From Lacihabitans sp. CS3-21 (lineage in GTDB: Bacteria > Bacteroidota > Bacteroidia > Cytophagales > Spirosomataceae): 64,000 bases of DNA. Shown one piece after another: positions 24,552-32,794 of the stretch. The notes under the pieces are model-generated. The model had not been told where the DNA came from and searched no databases. It worked only from the letters and a program-made list of their open reading frames with translations. The stretch lies in the NCBI RefSeq assembly GCF_024343675.1, contig NZ_RJUD01000013.1, positions 1-64,000 of the forward strand, in the 5' to 3' direction. The first letter of the stretch is position 1; every line of letters begins with the position of its first letter. The translations under genes were made by a program, and so were the position numbers.

Positions 24552-25673
24552 ATGCTTAATCGTCGACTAATTCGAATCAGGGTAATGCAAACTTTGTATG
24601 CTTTTGAAAAATCAAAAGGTGCAAATTTCCAACTAGCTCAAGATGTCATTGCAGAATCTTTTGCTCCTGACTTGAATTCAATGGAAAAACAAGACAGGAA
24701 CAAACTTACAGGTTTGTTGAAACTTACACAGTCACTTTTTTCAGACGAAGTAAACGCTGGTATTTTTCCTTCAGACGATACCCTGCCAGCTGAAGTTAAG
24801 AGCGTATTGGGGAAAGCCCGCGAATATCTAAAACTCAAGAACAAGAAAGATTACGATTTTTATGCCCTTCAAAGTGTATTAGACGCTGAAAAAGTGTATG
24901 ATATCTATCTTTATTTGTTAAATCTTCTCTCCGAAATCGGTCACAAATATGATGGAATTGGTAAACTTTCTACCAATAAAGTCATTCTGGCCCTCAGAAA
25001 CTCAAAAGATTTAGAACATATTTCCTTAAAAAGATCTATCAACTGGGAAAATGAGCGTATTTTTATCAATAGAGTTTATAACGAGGCTCTTAAAGGCAAT
25101 GCACACATTCAGGAATACGAGGGGATTATCAATCGAACTTCGGAGGATGACGTGGCCATTGTGAAATATATCATTAAAAATATATTACTGAAACACGAAG
25201 TTTGTTCAGAGTTTTTCGAGAAAATGAGCATTTTTTGGGTAGAGGACAAGGAGATTCTCCGCACAATGTTGTTCCACACCATCAATGATTTTGTTGAAAC
25301 CGAAGGTGTGGTGGTTGAAAAATTGGACGAAGTTTGGGAAGAAAGCAAAGATTTTTTGAAGTCATTTTTCAAGCAAACGGTAACTGAAGAAAAAGAAATT
25401 CTAGGTATTTTGGTGCCATTTCTCAAAAACTGGGAAATCGAAAGAATCATTGAAACAGATAGAGTTTTGCTAAAAATGGCTGTTTGTGAGCTTATGCACT
25501 ATCCAAGTATACCGGTTAAAGTTACCATCAATGAAATCATTGAGATTTCGAAAAACTATAGCTCTGCTAAGAGTGGACAATTTATAAATGGTATTTTGGA
25601 TTCGGTAAATAAAGACCTAACTTCACGGGGATTAATAAAGAAAACTGGCAGAGGAATGCTTGACAACAAATAA
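24552..25673 (+). CDS. nusB: Transcription antitermination factor NusB (long form)
   Basis: Binds boxA with NusE/S10 to prevent early termination in rRNA operons. The 373-residue protein is far longer than the about 140 of E. coli. The opening LNRRLIRIRVMQTLYAFEKS is NusB-like and the canonical all-helical domain is in the last 150 residues (FLKNWEIERIIETDRVLLKMAVCEL and PVKVTINEIIEISKNYSS). Extended NusB is normal for Bacteroidota. First gene of a packed operon reaching to 28174. Confidence 0.93.
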   Translation: MLNRRLIRIRVMQTLYAFEKSKGANFQLAQDVIAESFAPDLNSMEKQDRNKLTGLLKLTQSLFSDEVNAGIFPSDDTLPAEVKSVLGKAREYLKLKNKKDYDFYALQSVLDAEKVYDIYLYLLNLLSEIGHKYDGIGKLSTNKVILALRNSKDLEHISLKRSINWENERIFINRVYNEALKGNAHIQEYEGIINRTSEDDVAIVKYIIKNILLKHEVCSEFFEKMSIFWVEDKEILRTMLFHTINDFVETEGVVVEKLDEVWEESKDFLKSFFKQTVTEEKEILGILVPFLKNWEIERIIETDRVLLKMAVCELMHYPSIPVKVTINEIIEISKNYSSAKSGQFINGILDSVNKDLTSRGLIKKTGRGMLDNK

Positions 25674-25731
25674 AATTGAAAGTGTTTGTCTAGTTTTTAA
25701 ATTTAGAATAATTTTAAGAAAATTTTCAATC

Positions 25732-26052
25732 ATGAGCAGTTCATCTAAATCATTCATAGCATTTTTGGCGGGATTGGCCGCTGGTACAGCGATAGGTATA
25801 TTGTATGCACCAGACAAAGGCGAAGTTACCCGTGACAAACTGGCGTCTAAATTATCACAATACCGTGGTCAGTTAGAGGCATTTATAGCCGATTTGATAG
25901 AAAGAGGCGACGAAGTAGCCACCGAAATGTCGGGAGGTAGTAGTGAGGCCAAAGCTGAAGGGCAAAAAGTTGTTAACGAGGCACGTCAAAAAGCTGAGAG
26001 ACTTCTTGAAGATGTAGAAAATTTAATGAACCAAATAAAATCTAAGGCATAA
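25732..26052 (+). CDS. YtxH-domain protein
   Basis: Small protein of 106 residues. A glycine/alanine-rich hydrophobic span (FLAGLAAGTAIGILYAP, about 10-26) with the YtxH signature LYAPDKGEVTRDKL is followed by a charged helical region likely to form a coiled coil. YtxH proteins are envelope- or stress-linked with no firm function. The ATG at 25732 is preferred to the longer frame, whose extra residues are not typical. The stop overlaps the next ATG (TAATG). Confidence 0.82.
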   Translation: MSSSSKSFIAFLAGLAAGTAIGILYAPDKGEVTRDKLASKLSQYRGQLEAFIADLIERGDEVATEMSGGSSEAKAEGQKVVNEARQKAERLLEDVENLMNQIKSKA

Positions 26053-26480
26053 TGAAAAAAGGCTTAGCTACTATTTTAATTCTATTTATTGCATTGAGCT
26101 TTTGGCAATGCAATTTTACATTTAATACCGATTCAGCCAGTGGAGAATCTCAAAGTGATTCTGCTAAGATAGAATTCGAAAATCCCAATCATGATTTTGG
26201 CGAAATCAAAGAAGGAGAAATAGTAAGTACTGTTTTTAAATTTAAGAACGTGGGTTCTATGCCATTGAATATTGCTAGTGTGGATGTTACATGTGGCTGC
26301 ACGGTAGCTGAAAAACCAGAAAGACCAATTGGTGCTGGTAAAACTGGCGAGATTAAAGTTGAATTCAACAGTGCCGGAAAAGTAGGAATAAATAAAAAAT
26401 ATGTAACGGTTACTTCTAATGCAGTCAATGGATCCGAAGTAGTTAGTTTTGATGTAATAGTAAATAAAAACGAACAATAA
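26052..26480 (+). CDS. DUF1573 lipoprotein
   Basis: Exported protein of 142 residues. The signal ends ALSFWQC, with Cys20 as the likely lipidation site. The DUF1573 (Ig-like, ASH-type) domain follows, with FENPNHDFGEIKEGEIVSTV, FKFKNVGSMPLNI and VDVTCGCTVAEKPERPI, the last being the family's signature. Function unknown; it is regularly found between nusB and yajC in Bacteroidota. One-base overlaps link it to both neighbours. Confidence 0.88.
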   Translation: MKKGLATILILFIALSFWQCNFTFNTDSASGESQSDSAKIEFENPNHDFGEIKEGEIVSTVFKFKNVGSMPLNIASVDVTCGCTVAEKPERPIGAGKTGEIKVEFNSAGKVGINKKYVTVTSNAVNGSEVVSFDVIVNKNEQ

Positions 26481-26752
26481 TGACGATTTTACAAGCAGGC
26501 GGAAATATGGGATTTTTGCTCATGATGGTGGGTATGTTTGTGGTGATGTATTTTTTCATGATCCGACCACAACAAAAAAAGCAAAAAGAACAACAAAAAA
26601 TGGTAGATGCCCTCAAGGCTGGTGACGATGTTGTTACAGCGGGTGGTTTACATGGCAAAGTAATGTCAACAGACGAAACTACGGTTACGATTTCAGCTGG
26701 TGGTGGAGCAAAATTGACTTTTGAAAAATCGGCTATTGCCAAAAAGAAATAA
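26480..26752 (+). CDS. yajC: Preprotein translocase subunit YajC
   Basis: Accessory subunit of the Sec-DF complex, 90 residues. One span (about 12-28) followed by the signature YFFMIRPQQKKQKEQQKM and DVVTAGGLHGKV. Exact match to the family in length and order. Translationally coupled on both sides by one-base overlaps. Confidence 0.95.
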   Translation: MTILQAGGNMGFLLMMVGMFVVMYFFMIRPQQKKQKEQQKMVDALKAGDDVVTAGGLHGKVMSTDETTVTISAGGGAKLTFEKSAIAKKK

Positions 26753-27054
26753 TGTCATATTCAGCCCGAAATACGAAATCAATACCCATGAAAGACGCTT
26801 TTGAGTCTTTCTTGAAAGTCTATAACCTCAAATCGAAGTTTAATGAGACGTATTTGGTAGCGTATTGGGAGAGAATAATGGGTGCGAGCATTGCAAAACG
26901 CACCGAAAAGATATATATCAAAAGCGGAGTTTTGTTTATAAGACTGAACTCCGCTCCTTTAAGCCAAGAGCTCCTTTTGGCTAAAACCAAGCTTATTCAA
27001 CTACTCAACACAGAAATTGGTGAACAAGTCATCAATGACGTAGTATTTATTTAA
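26752..27054 (+). CDS. DUF721 / DciA-like protein
   Basis: Small basic protein of 100 residues. SIPMKDAFESFLKVYNLKSKF, YLVAYWERIMGASIAKRTEKIYI and GVLFIRLNSAPLSQELLLAKTKLIQLLN give the DUF721 pattern, whose best-studied member, DciA, helps load the DnaB helicase. Bacteroidota lack DnaC, so a role in replication start is plausible. In most relatives the gene is near recF; here it follows yajC. Confidence 0.82.
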   Translation: MSYSARNTKSIPMKDAFESFLKVYNLKSKFNETYLVAYWERIMGASIAKRTEKIYIKSGVLFIRLNSAPLSQELLLAKTKLIQLLNTEIGEQVINDVVFI

Positions 27055-27056
27055 AT

Positions 27057-27956
27057 ATGCTTACGGCACCTCCATATCTCAAAAAAGGTGATAAAATTGC
27101 AATTACTGCTCCCGCCAGCAAACTAGCTCGAGAATCGATAGAAATTGGTATACAAATCCTTCAAAGTTGGGGACTAGAAGTCATTATTGGTCATACCGTT
27201 GGAAGTAAATTCCATGATTTTTCGGATACTTTAGAAAATCGAACTTCTGAGTTTCAAAGTTTTCTGGACGATTCAACCATAAAACTTATTTTGTCTGCCC
27301 GTGGAGGTTATGGTAGCTCTAAAATCATAGATGATTTGAATTTTGATAAGTTTAAAGTCTCACCTAAATGGATCTGTGGCTTTTCTGATTTGACTGCTAT
27401 GTTGTTGCATGTCAATAGCTTGGGTTTTCAGTCTTTACATGGTGTAATGGCTAAAACTATGACTTATCACCAAGCATCCAATGAATCGCTAAGGGCAGCC
27501 CTATTTGGAGAAATGTATTTGTATGCTTTTGACCCATCGCCTTCAAATAAACTTGGAGAAGGTCAGGGAGAAGCGATTGGAGGCAATTTAGCTCTAATGG
27601 TACATTCCATTGGCTCAAAGTCGGATATAAATTATGACGGCAAGATTCTTTTTTTGGAGGATGTTTCGGAATATTATTATAACCTAGACAGAATGCTTGT
27701 TCAATTAAAAAGAGCAGGTAAACTTCAATATTTGGCGGGTTTGGTTGTAGGGGATTTCTCTGATTGTAAGGATAATGATGAGCCTTTTGGTAAGAATATA
27801 GAGGAAATTATTCTGGAACATACCTCAGATTCCTACTATCCAGTTGCGTTTGGTTTTGGATTTGGCCATGAAAATAAGAATTTGGCAATAAGAATGGGAG
27901 AGGAGTTATATTTAGACGTTAAATCTTCTGGAAGTATTATTAAATCGTTTGAATGA
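27057..27956 (+). CDS. LD-carboxypeptidase (S66 family)
   Basis: Trims the terminal D-alanine of murein tetrapeptides during recycling. The 299-residue protein has KKGDKIAITAPAS at the start, ARGGYGSSKI (81-90), ICGFSDLTAM with nucleophile Ser110, FLEDVSEYYY with Glu201, and GFGFGHENKN with His271, completing the Ser-Glu-His triad. No signal peptide: cytoplasmic. Microcin-immunity MccF proteins share the fold, but LdcA is the usual role. Two-base gap from the DUF721 gene. Confidence 0.9.
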   Translation: MLTAPPYLKKGDKIAITAPASKLARESIEIGIQILQSWGLEVIIGHTVGSKFHDFSDTLENRTSEFQSFLDDSTIKLILSARGGYGSSKIIDDLNFDKFKVSPKWICGFSDLTAMLLHVNSLGFQSLHGVMAKTMTYHQASNESLRAALFGEMYLYAFDPSPSNKLGEGQGEAIGGNLALMVHSIGSKSDINYDGKILFLEDVSEYYYNLDRMLVQLKRAGKLQYLAGLVVGDFSDCKDNDEPFGKNIEEIILEHTSDSYYPVAFGFGFGHENKNLAIRMGEELYLDVKSSGSIIKSFE

Positions 27957-28174
27957 TGGGGAAGTTTGATTTTAAAAAATATCATGTAAGAGCCATGAAC
28001 GCCAGTTCGGAGGCTGAAAAGCTAGCGATAAACAAAGAGTTGAAAGATTATTATAATGATTTGGAAGAGTCTGATAAGGTTATTTTCAACGAAGAATTGC
28101 AGTCTTTTTTAATTAAAGAAATGTCCAATATCAAATCGGTTTATGACGGAGCTATTGGGCAAACGGAGAATTAG
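27953..28174 (+). CDS. Small hypothetical protein, charged and helical
   Basis: Product of 73 residues starting in the stop of the LD-carboxypeptidase gene (ATGA overlap), or at a second ATG one codon on (MGKFDFKKYH). It is rich in Glu, Lys and Asp (SSEAEKLAINKELKDYYNDLEESDKV) and is probably helical, without signal or membrane segment. No family recognised. The overlap supports translation as the last gene of the nusB operon. Confidence 0.6.
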   Translation: MMGKFDFKKYHVRAMNASSEAEKLAINKELKDYYNDLEESDKVIFNEELQSFLIKEMSNIKSVYDGAIGQTEN

Positions 28175-28190
28175 TGGGGATAGGTTTATG

Positions 28191-28250
28191 TAGATTGGCA
28201 ACTGGTGGATTGGTAATTTGCAGATTTGTTATTTGTAAATTGGTTTGTTA
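28191..28250. repeat. Diverged 15-bp tandem repeat, copy A (4 units)
   Basis: Units TAGATTGGCAACTGG, TGGATTGGTAATTTG, CAGATTTGTTATTTG and TAAATTGGTTTGTTA follow each other in a 15-base period. They begin 17 bases after a stop codon. They share phase and consensus with the better-kept array at 31201-31275, so both belong to one family. Confidence 0.6.
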
Positions 28251-28376
28251 TCTTTTTTTGAAATGATTCGTATCCATATTACTTACCTATCCATAATTTC
28301 CTCTTCTCACTTACAATTTTTCATATTCATACTGTTTTGATTGCAGTTTTTATGCAAGCATTAAAGCATAATTTTT

Positions 28377-28384
28377 TAAATTTG
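28377..28384 (+). promoter_or_regulatory. -7 box of the glycyl-tRNA synthetase gene
   Basis: TAAATTTG, 30 bases before the ATG at 28414. A TTG at 28341-28343 is too far upstream to be its partner. Confidence 0.45.
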
Positions 28385-28413
28385 TACTTTATTTATAATT
28401 ATTAAAAGTTTTT

Positions 28414-29889
28414 ATGAGCCAAGCGTCTGCCCCAGCTACTACTTTACAAGATATTATCAGCCACGCCAAAGAGTACGGATTTGTGTTTCCGTCCTCTGAA
28501 ATATACGATGGACTTCAGGCCGTTTACGACTACGGTCAGAATGGTGTTGAGTTAAAAAATAATTTAAAGCAAGTTTGGTGGAAAGCCATGACACAGCTGC
28601 ATGACAATATTGTGGGGATTGATGCGGCCATTTTTATGCATCCGCTTACTTGGAAAGCTTCTGGTCATGTGGATGGTTTTAACGACCCGATGATTGATAA
28701 CAAAGATTCCAAAAAAAGATACCGTGCCGATCAGTTGTTGGAAGGCAAAGCAGAGGAATACGAAGCCGCTGGTGAGCCTGAAAAAGCTGCTGCACTTTTG
28801 GCTAAAATGGGAGCTTTGCTTGGTGCTGAGAAATTGGATGAAGTAAGAGAATTGATTATCGAAGAAAAAATCGTTTGCCCAATTTCTAAAACTTTGAATT
28901 GGACGGAAGTTCGTCAGTTTAACTTGATGTTTTCTACGCAAGTGGGTTCGGTGGCCGAAGATTCAAGTAACATTTATTTAAGACCAGAAACTGCTCAAGG
29001 TATTTTTGTGAACTTCTTGAATGTGCAAAAATCGGGTAGAATGAAAGTACCATTTGGTATTGCCCAAATCGGTAAAGCTTTTAGAAATGAGATAGTTGCT
29101 CGTCAGTTTATTTTCCGTATGCGTGAATTTGAACAAATGGAAATGCAATTTTTTATCAAACCTGGTACCGAAATGGAATGGTACAATACATGGAAAGAAA
29201 CACGTTTGAAATTCCACAAAGCGATAGGTTTGCCTGCTGAAAAATTGAAATATCATGACCATGATAAATTGGCTCATTATGCCAATGCGGCTGTAGATAT
29301 CGAATATCAGTTTCCGTTCGGTTTCAGAGAAATAGAGGGAATTCACTCTAGAACTGATTTTGATTTGAAAAACCACCAAGAACTTTCGAAGAAAAAACAG
29401 CAATATTTTGACCCAGAATTGGGTGAAGATGGTAAAGCCATTGGAAATTATATTCCTTACGTGGTAGAGACATCGGTTGGGGCCGATAGATTATTTTTGG
29501 CTACTTTTTGCAATGCTTTTACGCAAGAAACGGGCGAAAAAGAAAGAACTTATCTGAAGCTTCATCCAGCATTGGCTCCAATTAAGGCTGCTGTGTTGCC
29601 ATTGGTTAAAAAAGACGGCCTAGCCGAAAAAGCCCAAGAAATAGCTAACTCACTAAAATCAAGTTTCAGAACCATTTATGATGATGGTGGTGCTATTGGT
29701 AAGCGTTACACCCGTCAAGATTTGATTGGTACACCCTATTGTATAGCGGTAGATTACCAAACCATGGAAGATAACACCGTAACCATTCGCCACCGTGACA
29801 GCATGGAACAAGAAAGAATCGCCATTTCAGACTTGAAAGAAAAAATTGGCTATGAAGTAGCTATGGAGAGGATTTTGGAGGTGATTTGA
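28414..29889 (+). CDS. glyQS: Glycyl-tRNA synthetase, dimeric (eukaryote-like) type
   Basis: Charges tRNA(Gly). A single chain of 491 residues: the alpha2-type class II enzyme, not the alpha2beta2 form of E. coli. Motif 1 lies in the first 120 residues (GVELKNNLKQVWW, THE-type NIVGIDAAIF), motif 2 is FRNEIVARQFIFRMREFEQMEMQFF-like (about 227-251), and motif 3 holds VETSVGADRLFL near 350. The anticodon domain fills the last 110 residues. Flanked by its own promoter box and a terminator. Confidence 0.96.
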   Translation: MSQASAPATTLQDIISHAKEYGFVFPSSEIYDGLQAVYDYGQNGVELKNNLKQVWWKAMTQLHDNIVGIDAAIFMHPLTWKASGHVDGFNDPMIDNKDSKKRYRADQLLEGKAEEYEAAGEPEKAAALLAKMGALLGAEKLDEVRELIIEEKIVCPISKTLNWTEVRQFNLMFSTQVGSVAEDSSNIYLRPETAQGIFVNFLNVQKSGRMKVPFGIAQIGKAFRNEIVARQFIFRMREFEQMEMQFFIKPGTEMEWYNTWKETRLKFHKAIGLPAEKLKYHDHDKLAHYANAAVDIEYQFPFGFREIEGIHSRTDFDLKNHQELSKKKQQYFDPELGEDGKAIGNYIPYVVETSVGADRLFLATFCNAFTQETGEKERTYLKLHPALAPIKAAVLPLVKKDGLAEKAQEIANSLKSSFRTIYDDGGAIGKRYTRQDLIGTPYCIAVDYQTMEDNTVTIRHRDSMEQERIAISDLKEKIGYEVAMERILEVI

Positions 29890-29913
29890 TAGTTGTTTGA
29901 TATTTAATACAAT

Positions 29914-29942
29914 AAAAAAGCTGACTTCGGTCGGCTTTTTTT
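29914..29942 (+). terminator. Terminator after glycyl-tRNA synthetase
   Basis: AAAAAGCTGAC, a TTCG tetraloop, and GTCGGCTTTTTT. One G-U pair; a stable hairpin with a T-run. Confidence 0.88.
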
Positions 29943-30021
29943 GATTTGAATGTACAAAACCTGATTACCAACATAAAACTATCCACTAACTTTTTCTATT
30001 TTTACTTCTCTATTTTTTTGA

Positions 30022-31185
30022 ATGGATAAAAGCTTACTTTCAATTTGTCTGGTATTTCTTTTCTCTTTTGGATGTAAAAAATCTAATGAGAAAGAACAAA
30101 TCGTGGAAGAAAGTAATGATATAATAGCTGCTTTACCTTTGGAAATTCCTTTTCCTAAAGACAATCCCATTACAAAAGAGAAATCAGAATTGGGAAAATT
30201 ACTGTTTTTTGACCCAATTCTTTCTGGAAATAAGGATGTTGCATGTGCTACGTGTCATCATCCAGAGTTTGGTTTTGCTGAGAATTTAGAGTTAAGTATT
30301 GGTGTCAATGGCCATGGTTTTGGGAGTAAAAGAGCTTTCAAAACTCCAAATAGTATTCCGTTTGTTAAAAGAAACTCACAAACCGTAGTGAATGTTGCCT
30401 TTAATGGATTGTTGCAAGACGGAAAAATTGAGCCTTCAAAAGCCCCTATGTTTTGGGATCTAAGAGCTGAAAGTTTGGAAAAACAAGCATTGGAACCCAT
30501 AAAGACGATGGAGGAAATGCGTGGAAAAGAAATTTCAGAGGACATTATTTTGGACAAAATAGTTGAACGATTAAAAGGCAATAAAACTTACAATACTTTA
30601 TTTGAAAAAGCCTTTGAGTCTCAAAACAGTGTAAGTATTGAAAATCTCGGTAAGGCTCTGGCAACTTATCAAAGAACGATAGTTGCAAACAATTCTAGGT
30701 TTGATAAATATTTGAGAGGTGATGAAACTGCTCTTTCTTTCAACGAAATAGAAGGAATGAAAGCCTTCGGGAAATCAGGATGTATCGCTTGCCACAACGG
30801 TCCCATGTTTTCTGATTTTCAATTACATGTTTTGGGGGTGCCAGACAACGAAAAGTTAGGTTTTTCTGACATGGGAAAAGACAATAAATATGCTTTCAGA
30901 ACGCCAAGTTTAAGGAATTTGCGACTAACAGCTCCATACATGCATTCAGGTAAACTCAAAACATTGAAACATGTCCTTGAGTTTTATGAAGATTTAGCAG
31001 GAAATCTCATTGCCAATCCTAAAGTAAATGCTTCACAGATTGATCCAAAAATTGCGAAACTCAAAGTCGACTTCAAAGACATATCAGCTATTGTAGAGTT
31101 CTTAGGGACACTGAATGACGAATCATATGACAAAACCATTCCCAAGAAAGTCCCAAGTGGATTAAAAGTCGGAGGGAATATTTGA
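30022..31185 (+). CDS. Di-haem cytochrome c peroxidase family lipoprotein
   Basis: Periplasm-facing enzyme of 387 residues in the CcpA/MauG family. The lipobox FSFGC puts the lipid on Cys18. Two c-type haem sites are CATCH (75-79) and CIACH (254-258). KTPNSIP and FRTPSLRNLRLTAPYMHSG are conserved family segments, the last including the region with the distal methionine. Maturation would need the Ccm system encoded at 21-23 kb. Either peroxide removal or a MauG-like oxidative role is possible. Confidence 0.9.
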   Translation: MDKSLLSICLVFLFSFGCKKSNEKEQIVEESNDIIAALPLEIPFPKDNPITKEKSELGKLLFFDPILSGNKDVACATCHHPEFGFAENLELSIGVNGHGFGSKRAFKTPNSIPFVKRNSQTVVNVAFNGLLQDGKIEPSKAPMFWDLRAESLEKQALEPIKTMEEMRGKEISEDIILDKIVERLKGNKTYNTLFEKAFESQNSVSIENLGKALATYQRTIVANNSRFDKYLRGDETALSFNEIEGMKAFGKSGCIACHNGPMFSDFQLHVLGVPDNEKLGFSDMGKDNKYAFRTPSLRNLRLTAPYMHSGKLKTLKHVLEFYEDLAGNLIANPKVNASQIDPKIAKLKVDFKDISAIVEFLGTLNDESYDKTIPKKVPSGLKVGGNI

Positions 31186-31200
31186 GAGATGGTGGATTGG

Positions 31201-31275
31201 TAGATTAGTTATTGGTAGATTAGTTATTGGTAAATTAGTTATTGGTAAATTAGGTATTGGTAGATTGGTTTTCAG
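31201..31275. repeat. 15-bp tandem repeat array, copy B (5 units)
   Basis: Units TAGATTAGTTATTGG (twice identical), TAAATTAGTTATTGG, TAAATTAGGTATTGG and a weaker TAGATTGGTTTTCAG. A partial unit precedes it (31186-31200). The array begins straight after the peroxidase stop codon. The 15-base period is a whole number of codons, but units contain TAG, TAA or both, so it is not an extension of the gene. Confidence 0.8.
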
Positions 31276-31332
31276 TTTAATGCAATTAGAATTACTTTGT
31301 AACAGTTAAAACTAAAATCGAAGAAATTAGTG

Positions 31333-31352
31333 GCTTCGACTACGCTCAGCCC
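31333..31352. repeat. Single copy of the CTTCGACTnCGCTCAG intergenic repeat
   Basis: GCTTCGACTACGCTCAGCCC matches in consensus the repeat cluster at 56204-56392. Short repeats of this kind are dispersed between genes in many Bacteroidota chromosomes. Confidence 0.5.
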
Positions 31353-31389
31353 AAGAATCGAATCAATTGTCAATCGAACGCCTTTAAAA

Positions 31390-31421
31390 AAACTTAAGCC
31401 CGGTTTCAAAGAAACCGGGCT
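31390..31421 (-). terminator. Terminator of the secreted protein gene 31470-31925
   Basis: An 11-bp perfect stem, AGCCCGGTTTC (31397-31407) and GAAACCGGGCT (31411-31421). On the minus strand it is followed, after AAG, by TTTTTTT. Confidence 0.8.
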
Positions 31422-31469
31422 AAGTATATATTCAACCCTAACCTATTAAACTATGAAAAAAATCTAATA

Positions 31470-31925
31470 TTATAAACTTGTAATCGCTACTACTGAAGAA
31501 GGTAGTTCTACCATTTCAGCATCTGTATTGATTGATTTTTTGCTAGACCAGATAAATTCGAACACTGATTTGTTCAATTGTACTTTCTGAGCCCAAGCTT
31601 TCGCTTCTTTTCTGCTTAATCCATTAAGTTTTTGACTTATGGTTGCTGAAGCTTCCATAAACTCAGCCTTTTGAGCTTCGTTTAAGTTGTAGAACGCTAC
31701 GGACGAAGTGTGGTATAGATTAACTACTTCCAAATATTTTTTCAAATCCTCATCGTTCTTTCTAGATACTTTTCTCGCCTTTGATTTAACAAATGTTGAG
31801 AACTCCGCTGCACTGTTTACCGCTAATCTGTCTCCTGAAATGTTGTTGGCATATCCAACTTGTGCACTGCCTGAAACTGTTCCAAATACTAGTGCTAAAA
31901 TAACCGCTTTAAATTGCTTCTTCAT
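31470..31925 (-). CDS. Secreted hypothetical protein (151 residues)
   Basis: A signal peptide (MKKQFKAVILALVFGTVSGSAQ) is followed by a mainly helical, lysine-rich mature part (about 22-151). No catalytic motif, lipobox, metal site or C-terminal sorting signal is visible. NLNEAQKAEFMEASATISQKL suggests a helical hairpin. Not recognised as any family. Monocistronic, with its own terminator. Confidence 0.7.
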   Translation of the reverse strand: MKKQFKAVILALVFGTVSGSAQVGYANNISGDRLAVNSAAEFSTFVKSKARKVSRKNDEDLKKYLEVVNLYHTSSVAFYNLNEAQKAEFMEASATISQKLNGLSRKEAKAWAQKVQLNKSVFEFIWSSKKSINTDAEMVELPSSVVAITSL

Positions 31926-32165
31926 GTTTTTGTCTATTTTTCTTTCGTGAATTACTCTGCAAAATTGAAGGGTTTTAATTTAACCGCCAAATTTTGTATG
32001 GTATCTTAAACCAAATAATGTATTGAAAAAATGAATAAAACAATTTTAATTAAACTTTCATGTCGTATTCTTGAGTTATGGAAGAAATAATATTTTGTTT
32101 AAATTAAATTAACATAGGAAATATTTTTATTTCTAGTAAAATTGAAAGTTCTTGAAAAAGTACAA

Positions 32166-32726
32166 CTATTCGTTCAGAAAGTTCATAGTAGGGGCAATTC
32201 CGACAGTACAAAAGCTCAAAATCATCTCGATTGCTTTGTCTAATTTTGGCAATAAATTGATCATATCGTTGTCAGAAAACTTTCCTAAAACGTAATCTAC
32301 CTGCCTTCCTTTGGGGAAATCAGAGCCAATTCCTATTTTTAATCGGGGGTAATTATCATTTCCCAAAACTAACTCTATGTTTTTCAGTCCATTGTGTCCT
32401 GCACTTGAGCCTTTGGGTTTTATTCGTAGTTTTCCTAGTGGCAATGCCAAGTCGTCTACCAACACCATTACGTTTTTGATTGGAACCTTCAGCTGATTCA
32501 TCCAATATTGCAGAGCCTTGCCGCTTAAGTTCATATAAGTAGTAGGTTTTATGAGTGTGATGGTTCTACTTTTATATTTATATTCTGCAACACTGGCTAA
32601 ACGGTCAATCTTGAAGTCGAGATTTTCTTTGGCAGCCAATCTATCTAAAACCATAAAGCCGGCGTTGTGTCTTGTAAATGCATATTCTGGTCCGATATTG
32701 CCCAATCCCACTATCAAATACTTCAT
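32166..32726 (-). CDS. pth: Peptidyl-tRNA hydrolase
   Basis: Recycles tRNA from drop-off peptidyl-tRNA. The 186-residue protein has VGLGNIGPEYAFTRHNAGF with Asn10 and catalytic His20, KPTTYMNLSG with Asn66, LVDDLALPLGKLR with the Asp91/92 pair, and SSAGHNGLKNI. All active-site residues are in place and the length is typical. Divergent from pyrR across 68 bases. Confidence 0.97.
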   Translation of the reverse strand: MKYLIVGLGNIGPEYAFTRHNAGFMVLDRLAAKENLDFKIDRLASVAEYKYKSRTITLIKPTTYMNLSGKALQYWMNQLKVPIKNVMVLVDDLALPLGKLRIKPKGSSAGHNGLKNIELVLGNDNYPRLKIGIGSDFPKGRQVDYVLGKFSDNDMINLLPKLDKAIEMILSFCTVGIAPTMNFLNE

Positions 32727-32767
32727 TATATTATTTTTGAAAAATGTGTTTTTTACAAAATAACTAA

Positions 32768-32775
32768 TATTTTTG
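32768..32775 (+). promoter_or_regulatory. -7 box of the pyrR operon
   Basis: TATTTTTG, 20 bases before the pyrR ATG. The upstream TTG is too far away at 32737-32739. No pyr attenuator fits in the short leader. Confidence 0.4.
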
Positions 32776-32794
32776 TTGATAATTAATTTTTGGA

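Noticed and set aside
31201-31275. CRISPR array
   Set aside because: The repeats are contiguous 15-base units with no spacers, and no cas gene is present.
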